The notes beneath the pieces were generated by a model that saw nothing but the letters and a program-made list of their open reading frames with translations, was not told the DNA's origin and made no database searches. From Patiriisocius sp047731265 (lineage in GTDB: Bacteria; Bacteroidota; Bacteroidia; Flavobacteriales; Flavobacteriaceae): DNA of 64,000 nt. The stretch spans positions 682,001 through 746,000 of the forward strand of contig NZ_CP159835.1 in the NCBI RefSeq assembly GCF_047731265.1, written 5' to 3'. Both the position numbers and the translations under genes were made by a program. This document shows positions 1-8,672 of the stretch, piece after piece (within the stretch, counting starts at the first letter, position 1; each line of letters begins with the position of its first letter).

Positions 1-250
1 TCGCTTCGTGTGACATTCTGAGCGATTCTTTATGATTATCAAGAATCATTTCATAAAGCGCCAATCTACTTAAACTTTTACCCACGAGCGCAAGTAAATT
101 TTCTTTCCTACTTATAGCTAATGCTTTATGCGTCAAAGAAATACTTTTAGACAAATCACTTACTCTAATTTTGTAAGCATCGTCTAATAGATTTTCAACC
201 TGTTTCTCTTTATTTGTTGATTTTTTTTTTGCCAAAGAGTTATTTTTCAA
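1..250 (-). CDS. TPR-like signalling protein, N-terminal part (runs off window)
   Basis: An open frame on the minus strand leaves the window at position 1. It follows an in-frame TAA and most likely starts at TTG 248-250, or at a second TTG a few codons later; no ATG is available. About 83 residues are visible: a lysine-rich start, then helical repeats with patterns such as DDAYKIRVSDLSKSISLTHK and KSLSRLALYEMILDNHKESL. This spacing is typical of tetratricopeptide units, as found at the N-terminus of many flavobacterial sensor kinases and LuxR-type regulators. The effector domain lies outside the window, so the function is inferred only at the level of a TPR-containing regulator. Confidence 0.5.
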   Translation of the reverse strand, partial: MKNNSLAKKKSTNKEKQVENLLDDAYKIRVSDLSKSISLTHKALAISRKENLLALVGKSLSRLALYEMILDNHKESLRMSHEA

Positions 251-635
251 GGGAATTTAAGACAATCAAAGATATTACATTCAAATAGAAAATTAAACTT
301 TTTGTATTAAAAAGCCTACGGATAATTTTAAAATCATCAGATAATCTGATTATTTTTTTAGATGTATAACATTTTCTCTAAAGATTTAACAAGAATAAAT
401 CTGAAGTAATCCCATCACTAAAAACCTTCTCTTTTTTAGTCACTATAGTTGTATCTAATTGTTCAGAAATCATTTTATGATCTAAATACTGCTGTGAATG
501 ATTTTTGAAGTACTCTAAGCATCTAGTTCCAAAAAATTATGCAAAACAAATTTTTCTGAAACAATAATTGTATAATAAACCTAATTTCATTTTAATCACC
601 GCCTACTGCTGCGGCTCACTGGAAAACCCTTCTTC
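251..635. other. Intergenic region, 385 bp, no gene seen
   Basis: AT-rich sequence with frequent stops in all frames. It separates the TPR-like gene, which reads leftward, from the 3' end of ruvC. I see no RNA gene, repeat or convincing terminator hairpin in it. Confidence 0.5.
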
Positions 636-1211
636 CTATTTATCAACGCGCTTCTCGTTTTGTTTTACAAAAGCTGCCCAACCGGTATAGCTTTTACCAC
701 CTACAATTTTACCACTGTTATAAAAGTGACAGACGGCTGCGGCCAAACCATCGGTACTGTCTAAATTTTTTGGAAGTGTTTTTAAGCCCAATAAACTTTG
801 GAGCATTTTTGCCACTTGTTCCTTTGTGGCATTCCCATTGCCAGTAATTGCCATTTTTATCTTTTTGGGCGCATATTCGGTAATGGGTACTTCGCGCGAA
901 AGTCCTGCTGCCATCGCCACTCCTTGTGCTCTTCCTAGTTTTAACATAGATTGAACATTCTTACCAAAAAATGGCGCTTCAATTGCTATTTCGTCTGGAT
1001 GAAATGTGTCAATTAATTCTATGGTACGCTCAAAAATGAGTTTTAATCTAACGTAGTGATCATCGTACTTTGATAATTGAAGTTCGTTTAATTGTAAAAA
1101 CTCCATTTTTTTTCCAATTACCTTTATAATGCCAAACCCCATAATCGTGGTTCCTGGATCAATACCCAGTATAATTTTTTCTGTAGGAGTCACTTTCTTT
1201 TGTGGCGTCAT
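636..1211 (-). CDS. ruvC: Crossover junction endodeoxyribonuclease RuvC
   Basis: Holliday-junction resolvase that acts with RuvAB to cut four-way junctions during recombination and repair. The RNase H-like fold is recognisable. GIDPG carries Asp18, IAIEAP carries Glu78, and DSTDGLAAAVCH carries Asp151 and Asp154, matching the four acidic metal-binding residues of the family. At 191 residues it is slightly longer than the usual 160-180 because of a short N-terminal lead and a basic C-terminal tail (KQNEKRVDK). It is divergent from the membrane-protein gene on the plus strand and looks monocistronic. A degenerate palindromic repeat lies just upstream. Confidence 0.95.
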   Translation of the reverse strand: MTPQKKVTPTEKIILGIDPGTTIMGFGIIKVIGKKMEFLQLNELQLSKYDDHYVRLKLIFERTIELIDTFHPDEIAIEAPFFGKNVQSMLKLGRAQGVAMAAGLSREVPITEYAPKKIKMAITGNGNATKEQVAKMLQSLLGLKTLPKNLDSTDGLAAAVCHFYNSGKIVGGKSYTGWAAFVKQNEKRVDK

Positions 1212-1247
1212 TATATGGTTATACTTTTCTCTTTTGAAATAGAAACT

Positions 1248-1272
1248 TTACCCCTCTCTTTGAAGGGATGGT
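1248..1272. repeat. Dispersed CCCTTCAAAG palindromic repeat, degenerate copy
   Basis: On the minus strand this reads as CCATCCCTTCAAAGAGAGGG, sharing the core TTCAAAG-(A/G)-GAGG with copies near 12080, 26715, 52385 and 62165. The C-rich and G-rich arms can pair imperfectly. It lies between the divergent ruvC and membrane-protein genes. Confidence 0.45.
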
Positions 1273-1308
1273 CATGTGGAGATATTTTTTATTGTTATTT
1301 TCGTAAAA

Positions 1309-2271
1309 ATGATATCTGTACCACACAAAGCTAAACAAAAGCTGGTCACTGCGCTAAAGGTTTTGGTGTTGGTTACCATAAGTTATGTATTATTTCAAAA
1401 ATTCAATGAAACCAATACTCAGACTTGGAATCAATTTAGAACTTCCTTTTCGGCAAATATTGTAAGTACAATTCGTGCAATTACTATTGCCCTACTATTA
1501 ACAACCATCAATTGGATTTTTGAAATTTTTAAATGGAAAACACTCGTTTCAAATATCAAAAAAATCTCGTACCACACTGCTTTCAAACAAACTGTGGCAG
1601 CACATTCCGCCGCCTTAATAACCCCCGCTCGTGCTGGAGGTTATGGGGTAAAAGCAATCTTTTACACACCCAAAAACAGAAAGAAAATTGTGTTGTATAA
1701 TTTCTACGGTTACATAACACAAATGGTTGTGACCATCCTTTTTGGGGCCTTTGGGTTGCTTTTTATTTGGAAAACCATTACTGAAACTACTGCCATAAAA
1801 ACAAAAACGATATTGATTGGAACAATACTCTTATGTGCTCTGCTAGTTGCTTTCTATTTAATAAGAAACAAAACGCTACTTTTTAAGGGGCTTACATTGC
1901 AATCGGCTTACAGGTTCTTTAAAGAAATGAATGCGAATAACAAATATAAAGTGCTCCTGTTTTCGGTACTGCGGTATTTGGTTTTTTCAAGTTTGTTTTA
2001 TTTTCTGTTGTGCTTTTTTGGTGAAACGGTAGCCTTTGTCCCAGCAATCTATTTCATCTTTTCGATGTATCTTTTAGTAAGCATCTTGCCCACATTCTTT
2101 ATATTTGACGTGCTTGTTCGCGGGGGTGTTGCGGTTTGGTTATTCTCATTTTTAGAAATTCCTGAAATCACCGTTTTATGCACCGTTTTAACAATGTGGC
2201 TATTTAATTTTGTCCTGCCAGCAGTCTGCGGAAGTTATTATATCGCAAGCTATAAACACAAATCCACATGA
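1309..2271 (+). CDS. Multi-pass membrane protein, lysylphosphatidylglycerol synthase-like (UPF0104 type)
   Basis: About 320 residues with roughly eight hydrophobic segments. The pattern is that of the lysylphosphatidylglycerol-synthase transmembrane/UPF0104 superfamily, including a conserved central stretch HSAALITPARAGGYGVKA. These proteins are thought to move or modify lipids, but the substrate here is unknown. A GTG at 1276 would extend the frame by 11 hydrophobic residues; I prefer ATG 1309 because the sequence then starts MISVPHKAKQ, like a normal short cytoplasmic lead before the first membrane helix. The stop overlaps the start of the following glycosyltransferase by ATGA, so the two are co-translated and may work on the same lipid-linked substrate. 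Confidence 0.7.
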   Translation: MISVPHKAKQKLVTALKVLVLVTISYVLFQKFNETNTQTWNQFRTSFSANIVSTIRAITIALLLTTINWIFEIFKWKTLVSNIKKISYHTAFKQTVAAHSAALITPARAGGYGVKAIFYTPKNRKKIVLYNFYGYITQMVVTILFGAFGLLFIWKTITETTAIKTKTILIGTILLCALLVAFYLIRNKTLLFKGLTLQSAYRFFKEMNANNKYKVLLFSVLRYLVFSSLFYFLLCFFGETVAFVPAIYFIFSMYLLVSILPTFFIFDVLVRGGVAVWLFSFLEIPEITVLCTVLTMWLFNFVLPAVCGSYYIASYKHKST

Positions 2272-3395
2272 TGTATTTCTTTGTTATTATTGGGCTGTTG
2301 TACACCGTCTTGCTATTAAAACTCATCTTTAGTTTTGACAAAGCTCCTAACTTCGAAACTCATTTAACTGCTGAAAATTCACCTGTCCCATTTTCAGTAC
2401 TAATTCCCTTTAGAAATGAAGCAGAAAATCTTGAAAGTCTAGTAACCTCTATTAACCAACTCAATTATATCTATTCAAATTTTGAAGTAATTTTTATAAA
2501 CGACGACAGCAATGATGATTCTGTAAAAATCATTAAAAAGCATATTTCATCAGCAATAGATTTTTCGGTTATAGAAAATGTTTGCGTTACAAATTCGGGG
2601 AAGAAGGATGCGATATCGTTGGGGATTTCAAAAGCAAAATTTGACTGGATCATCACCACCGATGCCGATTGTATCTTACCAAAAGAATCGTTATCGCAAT
2701 ATTCCAATTTTGCGATGAACCAAGACATAACTATGATTTGTGGACCAGTATTGATTGAAAGTGATGGTTCTTTTTTAGAGATGTATCAGCAAATAGATGG
2801 CCTAAGTTTACAAGCGGTAACCATAAGTAGTTTTGGCTTTGGGAATCCTTTGCTCTGTAATGGTGCAAATATCGCATACAAAAAAGCAGCTTTTAAGGCA
2901 GTAAACGGATTTACCGGTAATGACCATATTGCAAGTGGTGATGATGTTTTTTTACTTCAGAAAATGAAAGACAAATTCCCAAATGGAGTTCATTTTCTTA
3001 AATCGTGGGGCGCCATTGTTCGCACTAAACCAGTGCAAAGTTGGAAAAAACTTATTAATCAGCGCGTGCGTTGGGCGTCAAAAACTTCCGAATTAAAAGA
3101 ACTTGCTGCAAAAGCAATGGGCTGGATTGTCTTTTTAACCAACCTTTCCCTTTTAGTTGGTGCCGTTTTTAGTTTTTATGAAACTCAAAATTTTCTGTAT
3201 TTTTTGATTTTCTTAAGTATTAAACTTGTTTTAGATTTTTGGTTACTATCCAAATCACTTTTATTTTTTAAGTTAAAACCAAACCTAGTTTATATAGTAT
3301 TGTGTTCTTTTTTATATCCATTTATTACGACAATTGTTGTTTTAAAATCTATCAACGGTGGCTATATTTGGAAAGGTCGTAGCCTTAAAAAGTAA
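2268..3395 (+). CDS. Membrane-anchored glycosyltransferase, family 2
   Basis: 375-residue GT2 enzyme. An N-terminal membrane helix (residues 1-22) is followed by a GT-A catalytic domain: SVLIPFRNEAENLESLV near 43-59, the DxD-like TDADC at 131-135, the acceptor/base motif GDDVFL at 224-229, and QRVRWASK at 265-272, the QxxRW-type signature of processive and lipid-linked GT2 enzymes. Two or three C-terminal membrane helices follow (about 283-350). It should transfer a nucleotide-sugar residue to a membrane acceptor on the cytoplasmic face. It overlaps the upstream membrane protein by four bases, which suggests a two-gene unit. The acceptor and sugar cannot be told from sequence. Confidence 0.85.
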   Translation: MMYFFVIIGLLYTVLLLKLIFSFDKAPNFETHLTAENSPVPFSVLIPFRNEAENLESLVTSINQLNYIYSNFEVIFINDDSNDDSVKIIKKHISSAIDFSVIENVCVTNSGKKDAISLGISKAKFDWIITTDADCILPKESLSQYSNFAMNQDITMICGPVLIESDGSFLEMYQQIDGLSLQAVTISSFGFGNPLLCNGANIAYKKAAFKAVNGFTGNDHIASGDDVFLLQKMKDKFPNGVHFLKSWGAIVRTKPVQSWKKLINQRVRWASKTSELKELAAKAMGWIVFLTNLSLLVGAVFSFYETQNFLYFLIFLSIKLVLDFWLLSKSLLFFKLKPNLVYIVLCSFLYPFITTIVVLKSINGGYIWKGRSLKK

Positions 3396-3413
3396 AAAAA
3401 ACAGGTTATGTCT

Positions 3414-3433
3414 GGTTGAGCGCACTCGAAACC
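3414..3433. repeat. REP-like element (TTGAGCGCACTCGAA type)
   Basis: GGTTGAGCGCACTCGAAACC has GGTT/AACC ends and GAG/CTC inner complementarity. It resembles the short TGAGCGnnGTCGAA extragenic element common in Bacteroidota; a second, related sequence lies at 59559-59581. It sits just downstream of the glycosyltransferase gene. Confidence 0.35.
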
Positions 3434-3543
3434 TGCTTCCAACAGAATACTTTACAATAAACAGATCGTTAATTTGAGTCGAACGTAAATAAACCTTGCT
3501 TAAGTTATTTTTTTACCTTTAGAACTCCTAAATCACATTAATT

Positions 3544-4452
3544 ATGAAACCTATTACTAACCTACTATTTTTATTTGCAGTCCTTTTTTATATTGGCATC
3601 ACAAGCGCCCAAACACAATATGTTATCGAAGGAAAAACCTACACTCTTACTACTGAAGTTGAAGGAACACTCTCCTTATTATATACTTCAATTGATAACG
3701 AGATCCGGTTTTTTTCCAAGAAAGGAACCGATATAAAAGAGCTCACCAACACCAAAACTAATGGTGATTATAATGATGCTTATAAAAAGGTTTTAAGAGA
3801 TCAAACGGACGGGAGTATGGATGATTTAGATGATATTAAACTAACCTTAGGATCACTTCGTGATTTTTACAATACCTACAACAAGTCAAAAGACAGAGCC
3901 TATGAGTACGATGAAAACCCCATTAGATTAGAAACTAGATTGGGTGGTTTTGTGGGTGGTTCAAATACGGCTTATGCAGAAAACCCTACAAATACAAATC
4001 ACTTATCGGTTGGAGCTGAAGTTGAATTTAGAGACGCCAATGTTTTAAGGCGCCACGCGATTGCCTTTAGATTAAAGCAAACATTATCCACCGATGAACA
4101 TGATTATAGCGAAACTAATTTTTCCATTAATTACCGATTCAAACCAATCGTTTCTGAAAAATTTGATGCATTTATACAAATCAAAGTTGCTGAATATTTA
4201 TATTCAAACTATAACTCATTAGTTACTATATCCAACCCTGACCCAAATGGCGGTCCAGATATTGTAACAACACAATTGGTAGAAGATAAAGGAGATAACT
4301 TTAATTTTGCTGGGGCCTTAGGTATTGGTGCAGACTATAAGGTAGGCAATGGTTTTATAACCTTTACCTACGATGATATTGTATCGGTAACTCAGGATAA
4401 TAATGGGAATTTCCCTTTGAATTTTACGGTTGGGTATAAGTTTATCTTATAG
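3544..4452 (+). CDS. Secreted protein of unknown function, possible outer-membrane barrel
   Basis: 302 residues with a clear signal peptide (MKPITNLLFLFAVLFYIGIT, cleavage likely after SAQ near residue 23). The first mature part (about 24-125) is charged and helical. From about residue 130 alternating polar/hydrophobic strands appear (IRLETRLGGFVGG, LSVGAEVEFRDA, HAIAFRLKQTL, FSINYRFKPI, LGIGADYKVG), ending NFTVGYKFIL, a typical C-terminal beta-barrel strand with a terminal hydrophobic residue. I do not recognise the family; a small porin-like or barrel-anchored envelope protein is the best guess. It stands alone between non-coding stretches. A near-consensus -7 box TACCTTTA lies at 3524-3531. 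Confidence 0.6.
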   Translation: MKPITNLLFLFAVLFYIGITSAQTQYVIEGKTYTLTTEVEGTLSLLYTSIDNEIRFFSKKGTDIKELTNTKTNGDYNDAYKKVLRDQTDGSMDDLDDIKLTLGSLRDFYNTYNKSKDRAYEYDENPIRLETRLGGFVGGSNTAYAENPTNTNHLSVGAEVEFRDANVLRRHAIAFRLKQTLSTDEHDYSETNFSINYRFKPIVSEKFDAFIQIKVAEYLYSNYNSLVTISNPDPNGGPDIVTTQLVEDKGDNFNFAGALGIGADYKVGNGFITFTYDDIVSVTQDNNGNFPLNFTVGYKFIL

Positions 4453-5100
4453 TTTGTAACTTCTAAAAAAGAAACTTGGAAATTATACAGCCTACGACTT
4501 TAGTCATCATCAAAACCTTTTTAAGGAAGAAGAACTGTTACTTATTGAGCCAATTTTAACGAAGTTTCATGATTTTTAGTTCAAAAAATATTCTGGGGAT
4601 TATTGAAACGGGAGTTTAAATGGCCATAGCGTTACATCTTAAAAATATCTCGACAAGGAAGAAAAAAATATTTGATTTCATTTCTCATGATAAGATTATT
4701 AACTTCCTAACATTTGACCAACCAAAATTTCTGAATACACAGTGTTTTTTCGATCCAAAAAATTCAGAACAAAAACACTATTGGCACAGGGAATAAGATT
4801 GTATAATAAAATATGACGTTTGAAACTCACTCAATGTTAAAAAAACCAAGTGACTCTCTTAAAAAAGGAAAACTATAATAGGGCTCAATAGATCAGATTG
4901 ATTGCTTTTTCTGCAAATATGATTCATAGAAGAGTTTATGGAAACGACAGATTTTGGTTTGATATTATTTTGTGTAACAACAATCCTAAAATATTAAAAT
5001 TTAGAGATAAAAATAATTTACAAAAGAAACTGATCTAATAGAATTCAGTAATCAGAAAATATTTTAATACAGATTAAAGAGACTATTTAAAGAATAAGGC
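4453..5100. other. Intergenic region, 648 bp, with possible decayed coding fragments
   Basis: No well-supported gene. A plus-strand frame ending at TAG 4577-4579 reads plausibly as protein (YDFSHHQNLFKEEELLLIEP) without a start. A 58-codon frame runs from ATG 4620 to TAA 4796, beginning MAIALHLKNISTRKKK. Neither resembles a family I know, so these may be gene remnants. An inverted repeat AGTGTTTTT...AAAAACACT (about 4741-4780) lies inside the second frame. Confidence 0.35.
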
Positions 5101-5580
5101 TCAAGACTCTGTCCTAAAAACTAAGGGTAATTCAAATACAGTAGTCACGGGAACGCCTCTTTTTAAGGCAGGGACGTCCACTTGTAAACTACTTACACTT
5201 TCTCGCAACCAAGATTCTAATAACGGAAATTCTGCTCGAGTAATGCTATCCATTGTTATGGTGGCTACTTCCATTTCCTTGGTATCAAAAACAGTTACTT
5301 TTAACCGTATTTCTTGATTAACATTTTTTAGGGTGACTAGGTTTTTCGCTTCTAAGTTATTATAGATAGATGAACTAAGTGTTTTAAAGAAACAATCTGC
5401 ACTTTCGGCTTTCTCTGTGATATCATTGCAGCCAGAGAATAACGGATAGGCATCTACATCGCCCCAATCAATTGTTTTCACTTCATCTTCGTAGAATGTT
5501 TCGGCCTCAATTTTTTTGGTCTCAAAATAGTTGCAAGAGCACAGTAAAAAAAAGGAGAATATAAGAAGAGTTTGTTTCAT
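5101..5580 (-). CDS. Lipoprotein with degenerate TonB C-terminal-like domain
   Basis: 159 residues. The N-terminus MKQTLLIFSFFLLCSCNYFE is a lipoprotein signal with the lipobox Cys at 16. The rest resembles the C-terminal domain of the BlaR1-like protein two genes upstream: PLFSGCNDITEKAESADCFF matches its PGCTG...AELKKCLSQS region, and the end PALKRGVPVTTVFELPL matches the TonB-C ending QPGEQDGKQVGVLYSLPI. It is therefore likely a periplasm-facing lipoprotein with a TonB-C-like fold, lacking the transmembrane anchor of real TonB. It is last in the same-direction group blaI-blaR1-TPR-lipoprotein, with a 59-bp gap before it, so an operon is likely. The specific role is unknown. Confidence 0.6.
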   Translation of the reverse strand: MKQTLLIFSFFLLCSCNYFETKKIEAETFYEDEVKTIDWGDVDAYPLFSGCNDITEKAESADCFFKTLSSSIYNNLEAKNLVTLKNVNQEIRLKVTVFDTKEMEVATITMDSITRAEFPLLESWLRESVSSLQVDVPALKRGVPVTTVFELPLVFRTES

Positions 5581-5639
5581 TTTGTAAATTACCTAATCTC
5601 CTGAAAAATACAAAATTAAAACCGCTTTGCCTATCGCTA

Positions 5640-6782
5640 TTATTTACCTTTAAAATGAATTTCTGCCTTTAGATCGATCGCCCTTCTCAAAGCCAAGTCA
5701 TAATAAATACCTTTGATATTAAAAACATCTATATACTTTTGATAATAGCTCAACACAAGGGTGTCGTCTTTGTAATAATTATCTGCAGCCACTGCAAGCT
5801 CGTAAATTGCTTTCTCGCTTTTAGGATCTTCTTCAATCGCCAGTTTTAAATACTGAATGGTTTCTTTAAATTTTTTCTCTCGATTATAACTCGCAGCCAA
5901 AGTCATGTATTCATTATGTAAAGAAACATCTTGAATGGTAATAGACAATTCTACGTGGCCACGTCCTTTTTCAAATTCATCCAAGCCCATATAACATTTG
6001 CCAATATTATAATGATAGCCGGCGTTTTGAGCATTGTATTCTGAAATAAGTATCAAAAATTCATCCACCGCCTTTTGATACTGATAAGTTTTCGCATAGC
6101 TCACCGCCAAACAACTATGAACTTGCTCTGTGCGTTTACCAAGCTCCACGGTTTTTGTAAATGCCGCGATGGCATCGTGGTATTCTTTTCTATAATATGC
6201 TGAAAGTCCTTCTAAGATTAAAAAGCGGGTGCTTTTTGTATTTAATTGTAATCCCTTTTCAATCCATTCTTTGGCATTTTTGAACTTTTGTTTTGAAACG
6301 TAATGGATTGCAATTTTATATAAGGCGTCGCTATATTGAGGATTTAGATAATAGGCTTGCTTGAAATTTTTAAGTGAAAGTGTGTCATTTTGCTTTTCAC
6401 CAATAAGTCCCAAATAGTAAGAAGTATTCGCATTGATTGGGTTTTTCATCATTAACTCAATAAAGATATTTTTTGCCTCGGGATATCTTGAAGTGCCATA
6501 CAGTAACTTTCCGTATGCAGTTTTGGCAATGGTAGCATCGGGGTATATTTTTTCAATATTTTCATAAATAGTGAGCGCTTTAGAATCATTTCCAATCGCC
6601 TCATAACCCTTCGCCAATTTATATTTTACTGATAGGCCTTCGCCTGCAATTTCGAACTTTTCTATGGCTCTTTGATAATCGCCAATAGCATACAAACTAT
6701 CACCCGCAGCTAAAGCCGAAACAGGTTGTGCTTCGGCTTTAAGAGAACAGATTAGTAGTATTACAATTAAAAATTTATTCAT
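5640..6782 (-). CDS. Secreted tetratricopeptide repeat protein
   Basis: 380 residues with a signal peptide (MNKFLIVILLICSLKAEAQP). Nearly all of the mature protein is TPR units, for example ALAAGDSLYAIGDYQRAIEK near 25-44, NTSYYLGLIGEKQND, AGYHYNIGKCYMGLDEFEKG, and SEKAIYELAVAADNYY. Such proteins are periplasmic scaffolds. Its start lies within the 3' end of the blaR1-like gene (8-bp overlap), so it is translationally coupled to it. This suggests it works with the receptor, perhaps in signal sensing or presentation; that role is inference. Confidence 0.75.
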   Translation of the reverse strand: MNKFLIVILLICSLKAEAQPVSALAAGDSLYAIGDYQRAIEKFEIAGEGLSVKYKLAKGYEAIGNDSKALTIYENIEKIYPDATIAKTAYGKLLYGTSRYPEAKNIFIELMMKNPINANTSYYLGLIGEKQNDTLSLKNFKQAYYLNPQYSDALYKIAIHYVSKQKFKNAKEWIEKGLQLNTKSTRFLILEGLSAYYRKEYHDAIAAFTKTVELGKRTEQVHSCLAVSYAKTYQYQKAVDEFLILISEYNAQNAGYHYNIGKCYMGLDEFEKGRGHVELSITIQDVSLHNEYMTLAASYNREKKFKETIQYLKLAIEEDPKSEKAIYELAVAADNYYKDDTLVLSYYQKYIDVFNIKGIYYDLALRRAIDLKAEIHFKGK

Positions 6783-8253
6783 TTATTTCGAACTTAATAG
6801 GCAGCGAATATAGCACCCCCACTTGTTTTCCATCCTGTTCTCCCGGCTGCATAGTAGGTATGCTCGAAACCACCCGCAGTGCTTCTTCTTTTAATGATGG
6901 GTGTGGTGCTCTTGCTTTTAAATCTGAAACTTCTCCATTTGTATCGATCATAAATTGAACATAAATTTGTTGCGCACCTGTTAGTTCTTTGGGAGCAACC
7001 TTGGTGTTGAAGTTTTCACCTACAAACGATGAAAGGCTTTGTGAAAGGCATTTTTTTAGTTCAGCATTTGTTCCAGTGCATCCAGGATAAGTTGGCGCTT
7101 TATCAATAACCCCAAAAGGCACGCCCATAGTTTTAAGTTTTAGACCTCCTTCTATCTCTAGTTTATCTTCAATGTAGTCAAAGTTAGTATTATATTCAAC
7201 TTTACCGTTTTTATCAACTAAACCTATTTTCTTCATTGTAGCTTTTTTAACAAGTAAAACAAAAGCCTGTCTCTCCTCCTTGGTCATTGTTTCTTTAATT
7301 TCAATTTCTGCAGTGAGATCCGCGATTTTTTCTGTGAGCGAATTGTTTTCTGAAACCGAAGTTTCACTAGTACAAGACGTATAAATAAGCATCCCAAACA
7401 CCATTGGAATTAATACTAAATACTTTAACTGAAACAAACGATTTGATTTTGATTTTTGTAGCATGATAATTCGTTTTTTGATTAATGAGTGATTGAAAAA
7501 TGTATTGATGAATGAGATTTTTTCTGTTTTAAAAACCTGTGCGAGTAAGGTTTCATAATAGCTAACGTCCTCTTTTTGTTTTGCAACACCACTATCTGCT
7601 ATGTATTCATGGAGTGCTTCCATTCTATTTTGAAAGACATAGACCAGTGGATTAAACCAAGCAACAATTCTCAATAATTCAAAAAGTAGTAAATCCAAGG
7701 TATGCCTTTGTTTAATATGAATTTCCTCGTGGAGAAGCACATCTTTTCTGTGTGTTTCTGAAATTTGAGCACCAATAAACACGGTGTTTAAAAATGAAAA
7801 AGCAACATCAGTTTCCGGCAGTACCACAATGTTTATTCCCTTAGTCTCAGACAGAATCCCTTTCTTTTTCAATTTCGAAACCTTGTAGATTTTGAAAACT
7901 AATAATCCAGTAGCAATGACCGTTCCTGCACCCCAGATTGTTAAAAGTATTTCAGAAAAGTTCCAAAAGGTTATTGCATTTTGAGTGGAAATAAACACTT
8001 CTTCTCCTTGTGTCATAAAGGAGGATGTGCTCAAATCTCCCAGTAGTACCGTAGGAAGTTGTACCATATATTCTTGTGGAATAGCACGGCTAATAGCGCC
8101 CACTTTTAAAAACGGAACCACAAAAGACAATACACTAGTAGCAATAAGATACACGCGATTCCATTGAAAAAATGTTTCCTTTTTAAGAAATAAATCATAA
8201 GCCATCAAAAACAGCAACTGAAACGCAAGAACCTGAATAATATAATGTAACAT
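6775..8253 (-). CDS. BlaR1/MecR1-type M56 metallopeptidase with C-terminal TonB domain
   Basis: 492 residues. The N-terminal half is an M56 membrane protein with helices near 5-20, 33-50, 100-125 and 270-290. The cytoplasmic zinc protease motif is HEEIH at 175-179, with a downstream Glu in EALHEYIADSGVA (about 212-224). This is the BlaR1 arrangement in which a sensor cleaves the partner BlaI repressor. The C-terminus is not a penicillin-binding domain: after a linker (LTEKIADLTAEIEIKE), residues of about 385-490 form a TonB-C-type domain (VYVQF-like strand, SLKEEALRVVSSIP, GVLYSLPIKFEI). The ligand is therefore unlikely to be a beta-lactam by default. It lies 11 bp downstream of the blaI-like gene and overlaps the TPR gene. 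Confidence 0.85.
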   Translation of the reverse strand: MLHYIIQVLAFQLLFLMAYDLFLKKETFFQWNRVYLIATSVLSFVVPFLKVGAISRAIPQEYMVQLPTVLLGDLSTSSFMTQGEEVFISTQNAITFWNFSEILLTIWGAGTVIATGLLVFKIYKVSKLKKKGILSETKGINIVVLPETDVAFSFLNTVFIGAQISETHRKDVLLHEEIHIKQRHTLDLLLFELLRIVAWFNPLVYVFQNRMEALHEYIADSGVAKQKEDVSYYETLLAQVFKTEKISFINTFFNHSLIKKRIIMLQKSKSNRLFQLKYLVLIPMVFGMLIYTSCTSETSVSENNSLTEKIADLTAEIEIKETMTKEERQAFVLLVKKATMKKIGLVDKNGKVEYNTNFDYIEDKLEIEGGLKLKTMGVPFGVIDKAPTYPGCTGTNAELKKCLSQSLSSFVGENFNTKVAPKELTGAQQIYVQFMIDTNGEVSDLKARAPHPSLKEEALRVVSSIPTMQPGEQDGKQVGVLYSLPIKFEINE

Positions 8254-8264
8254 AGCTGTTTTAT

Positions 8265-8624
8265 TTATTTTTTCTTGTTAATTTCTTTAAGGATCGCTTC
8301 CATTTCTTTGATCGAAATATCATTTTTCTTCATAAAAAAAGACACCATACTCTTAAACGAACCTTGAAAATAACTGTCTACTAATTTATTTAAAGACTGG
8401 TTACTATAGTCACTTTTGGGGACCAATGGATAGTAAATATGACCACGACCCTCTTTTCTATACCCCACAAACTCTTTGCTCTCAAGAATACGTACAATGG
8501 TAGAAACTGTATTATAAGCAGGTTTTGGTTCGGGGAATTTCTCGTTGATGGATGCCACGTTTGCCTCACCCAAATCCCAAAGGACTTGCATAATATCTTC
8601 TTCGGCTTTTGTTAATTGCTTCAT
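8265..8624 (-). CDS. BlaI/MecI/CopY-family transcriptional repressor
   Basis: 119-residue winged-helix repressor. The N-terminal DNA-binding domain includes LTKAEEDIMQVLWDLGEANV and the recognition-helix region YNTVSTIVRILESKEFVGYR, the hallmark of the family. The C-terminal helices (about 85-115) form the dimer interface that the partner protease usually destabilises. It is the first gene of the operon with the M56 receptor. A 43-bp palindrome 45 bp upstream of its start overlaps the predicted promoter, so it very likely represses itself. Confidence 0.9.
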   Translation of the reverse strand: MKQLTKAEEDIMQVLWDLGEANVASINEKFPEPKPAYNTVSTIVRILESKEFVGYRKEGRGHIYYPLVPKSDYSNQSLNKLVDSYFQGSFKSMVSFFMKKNDISIKEMEAILKEINKKK

Positions 8625-8664
8625 TTCGATGTGCGATTTTTAATGTACTGTGTTTATTATATCA

Positions 8665-8672
8665 CAAAATTA
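8665..8672 (-). promoter_or_regulatory. Promoter -7 box of the blaI-blaR1 operon
   Basis: On the minus strand the sequence is TAATTTTG, an exact match to the Bacteroidota -7 consensus TAnnTTTG, about 40 bp upstream of the repressor start. Its first bases lie inside the operator palindrome, so repressor binding would block initiation. Confidence 0.5.

Noticed and set aside
1276..1308. GTG start for the UPF0104-like membrane protein
   Set aside because: It adds 11 hydrophobic residues with no family counterpart; ATG 1309 gives a normal short polar lead before the first helix.
4741..4780. Inverted repeat AGTGTTTTT/AAAAACACT as an IS end
   Set aside because: No transposase, partner repeat or target duplication is present.
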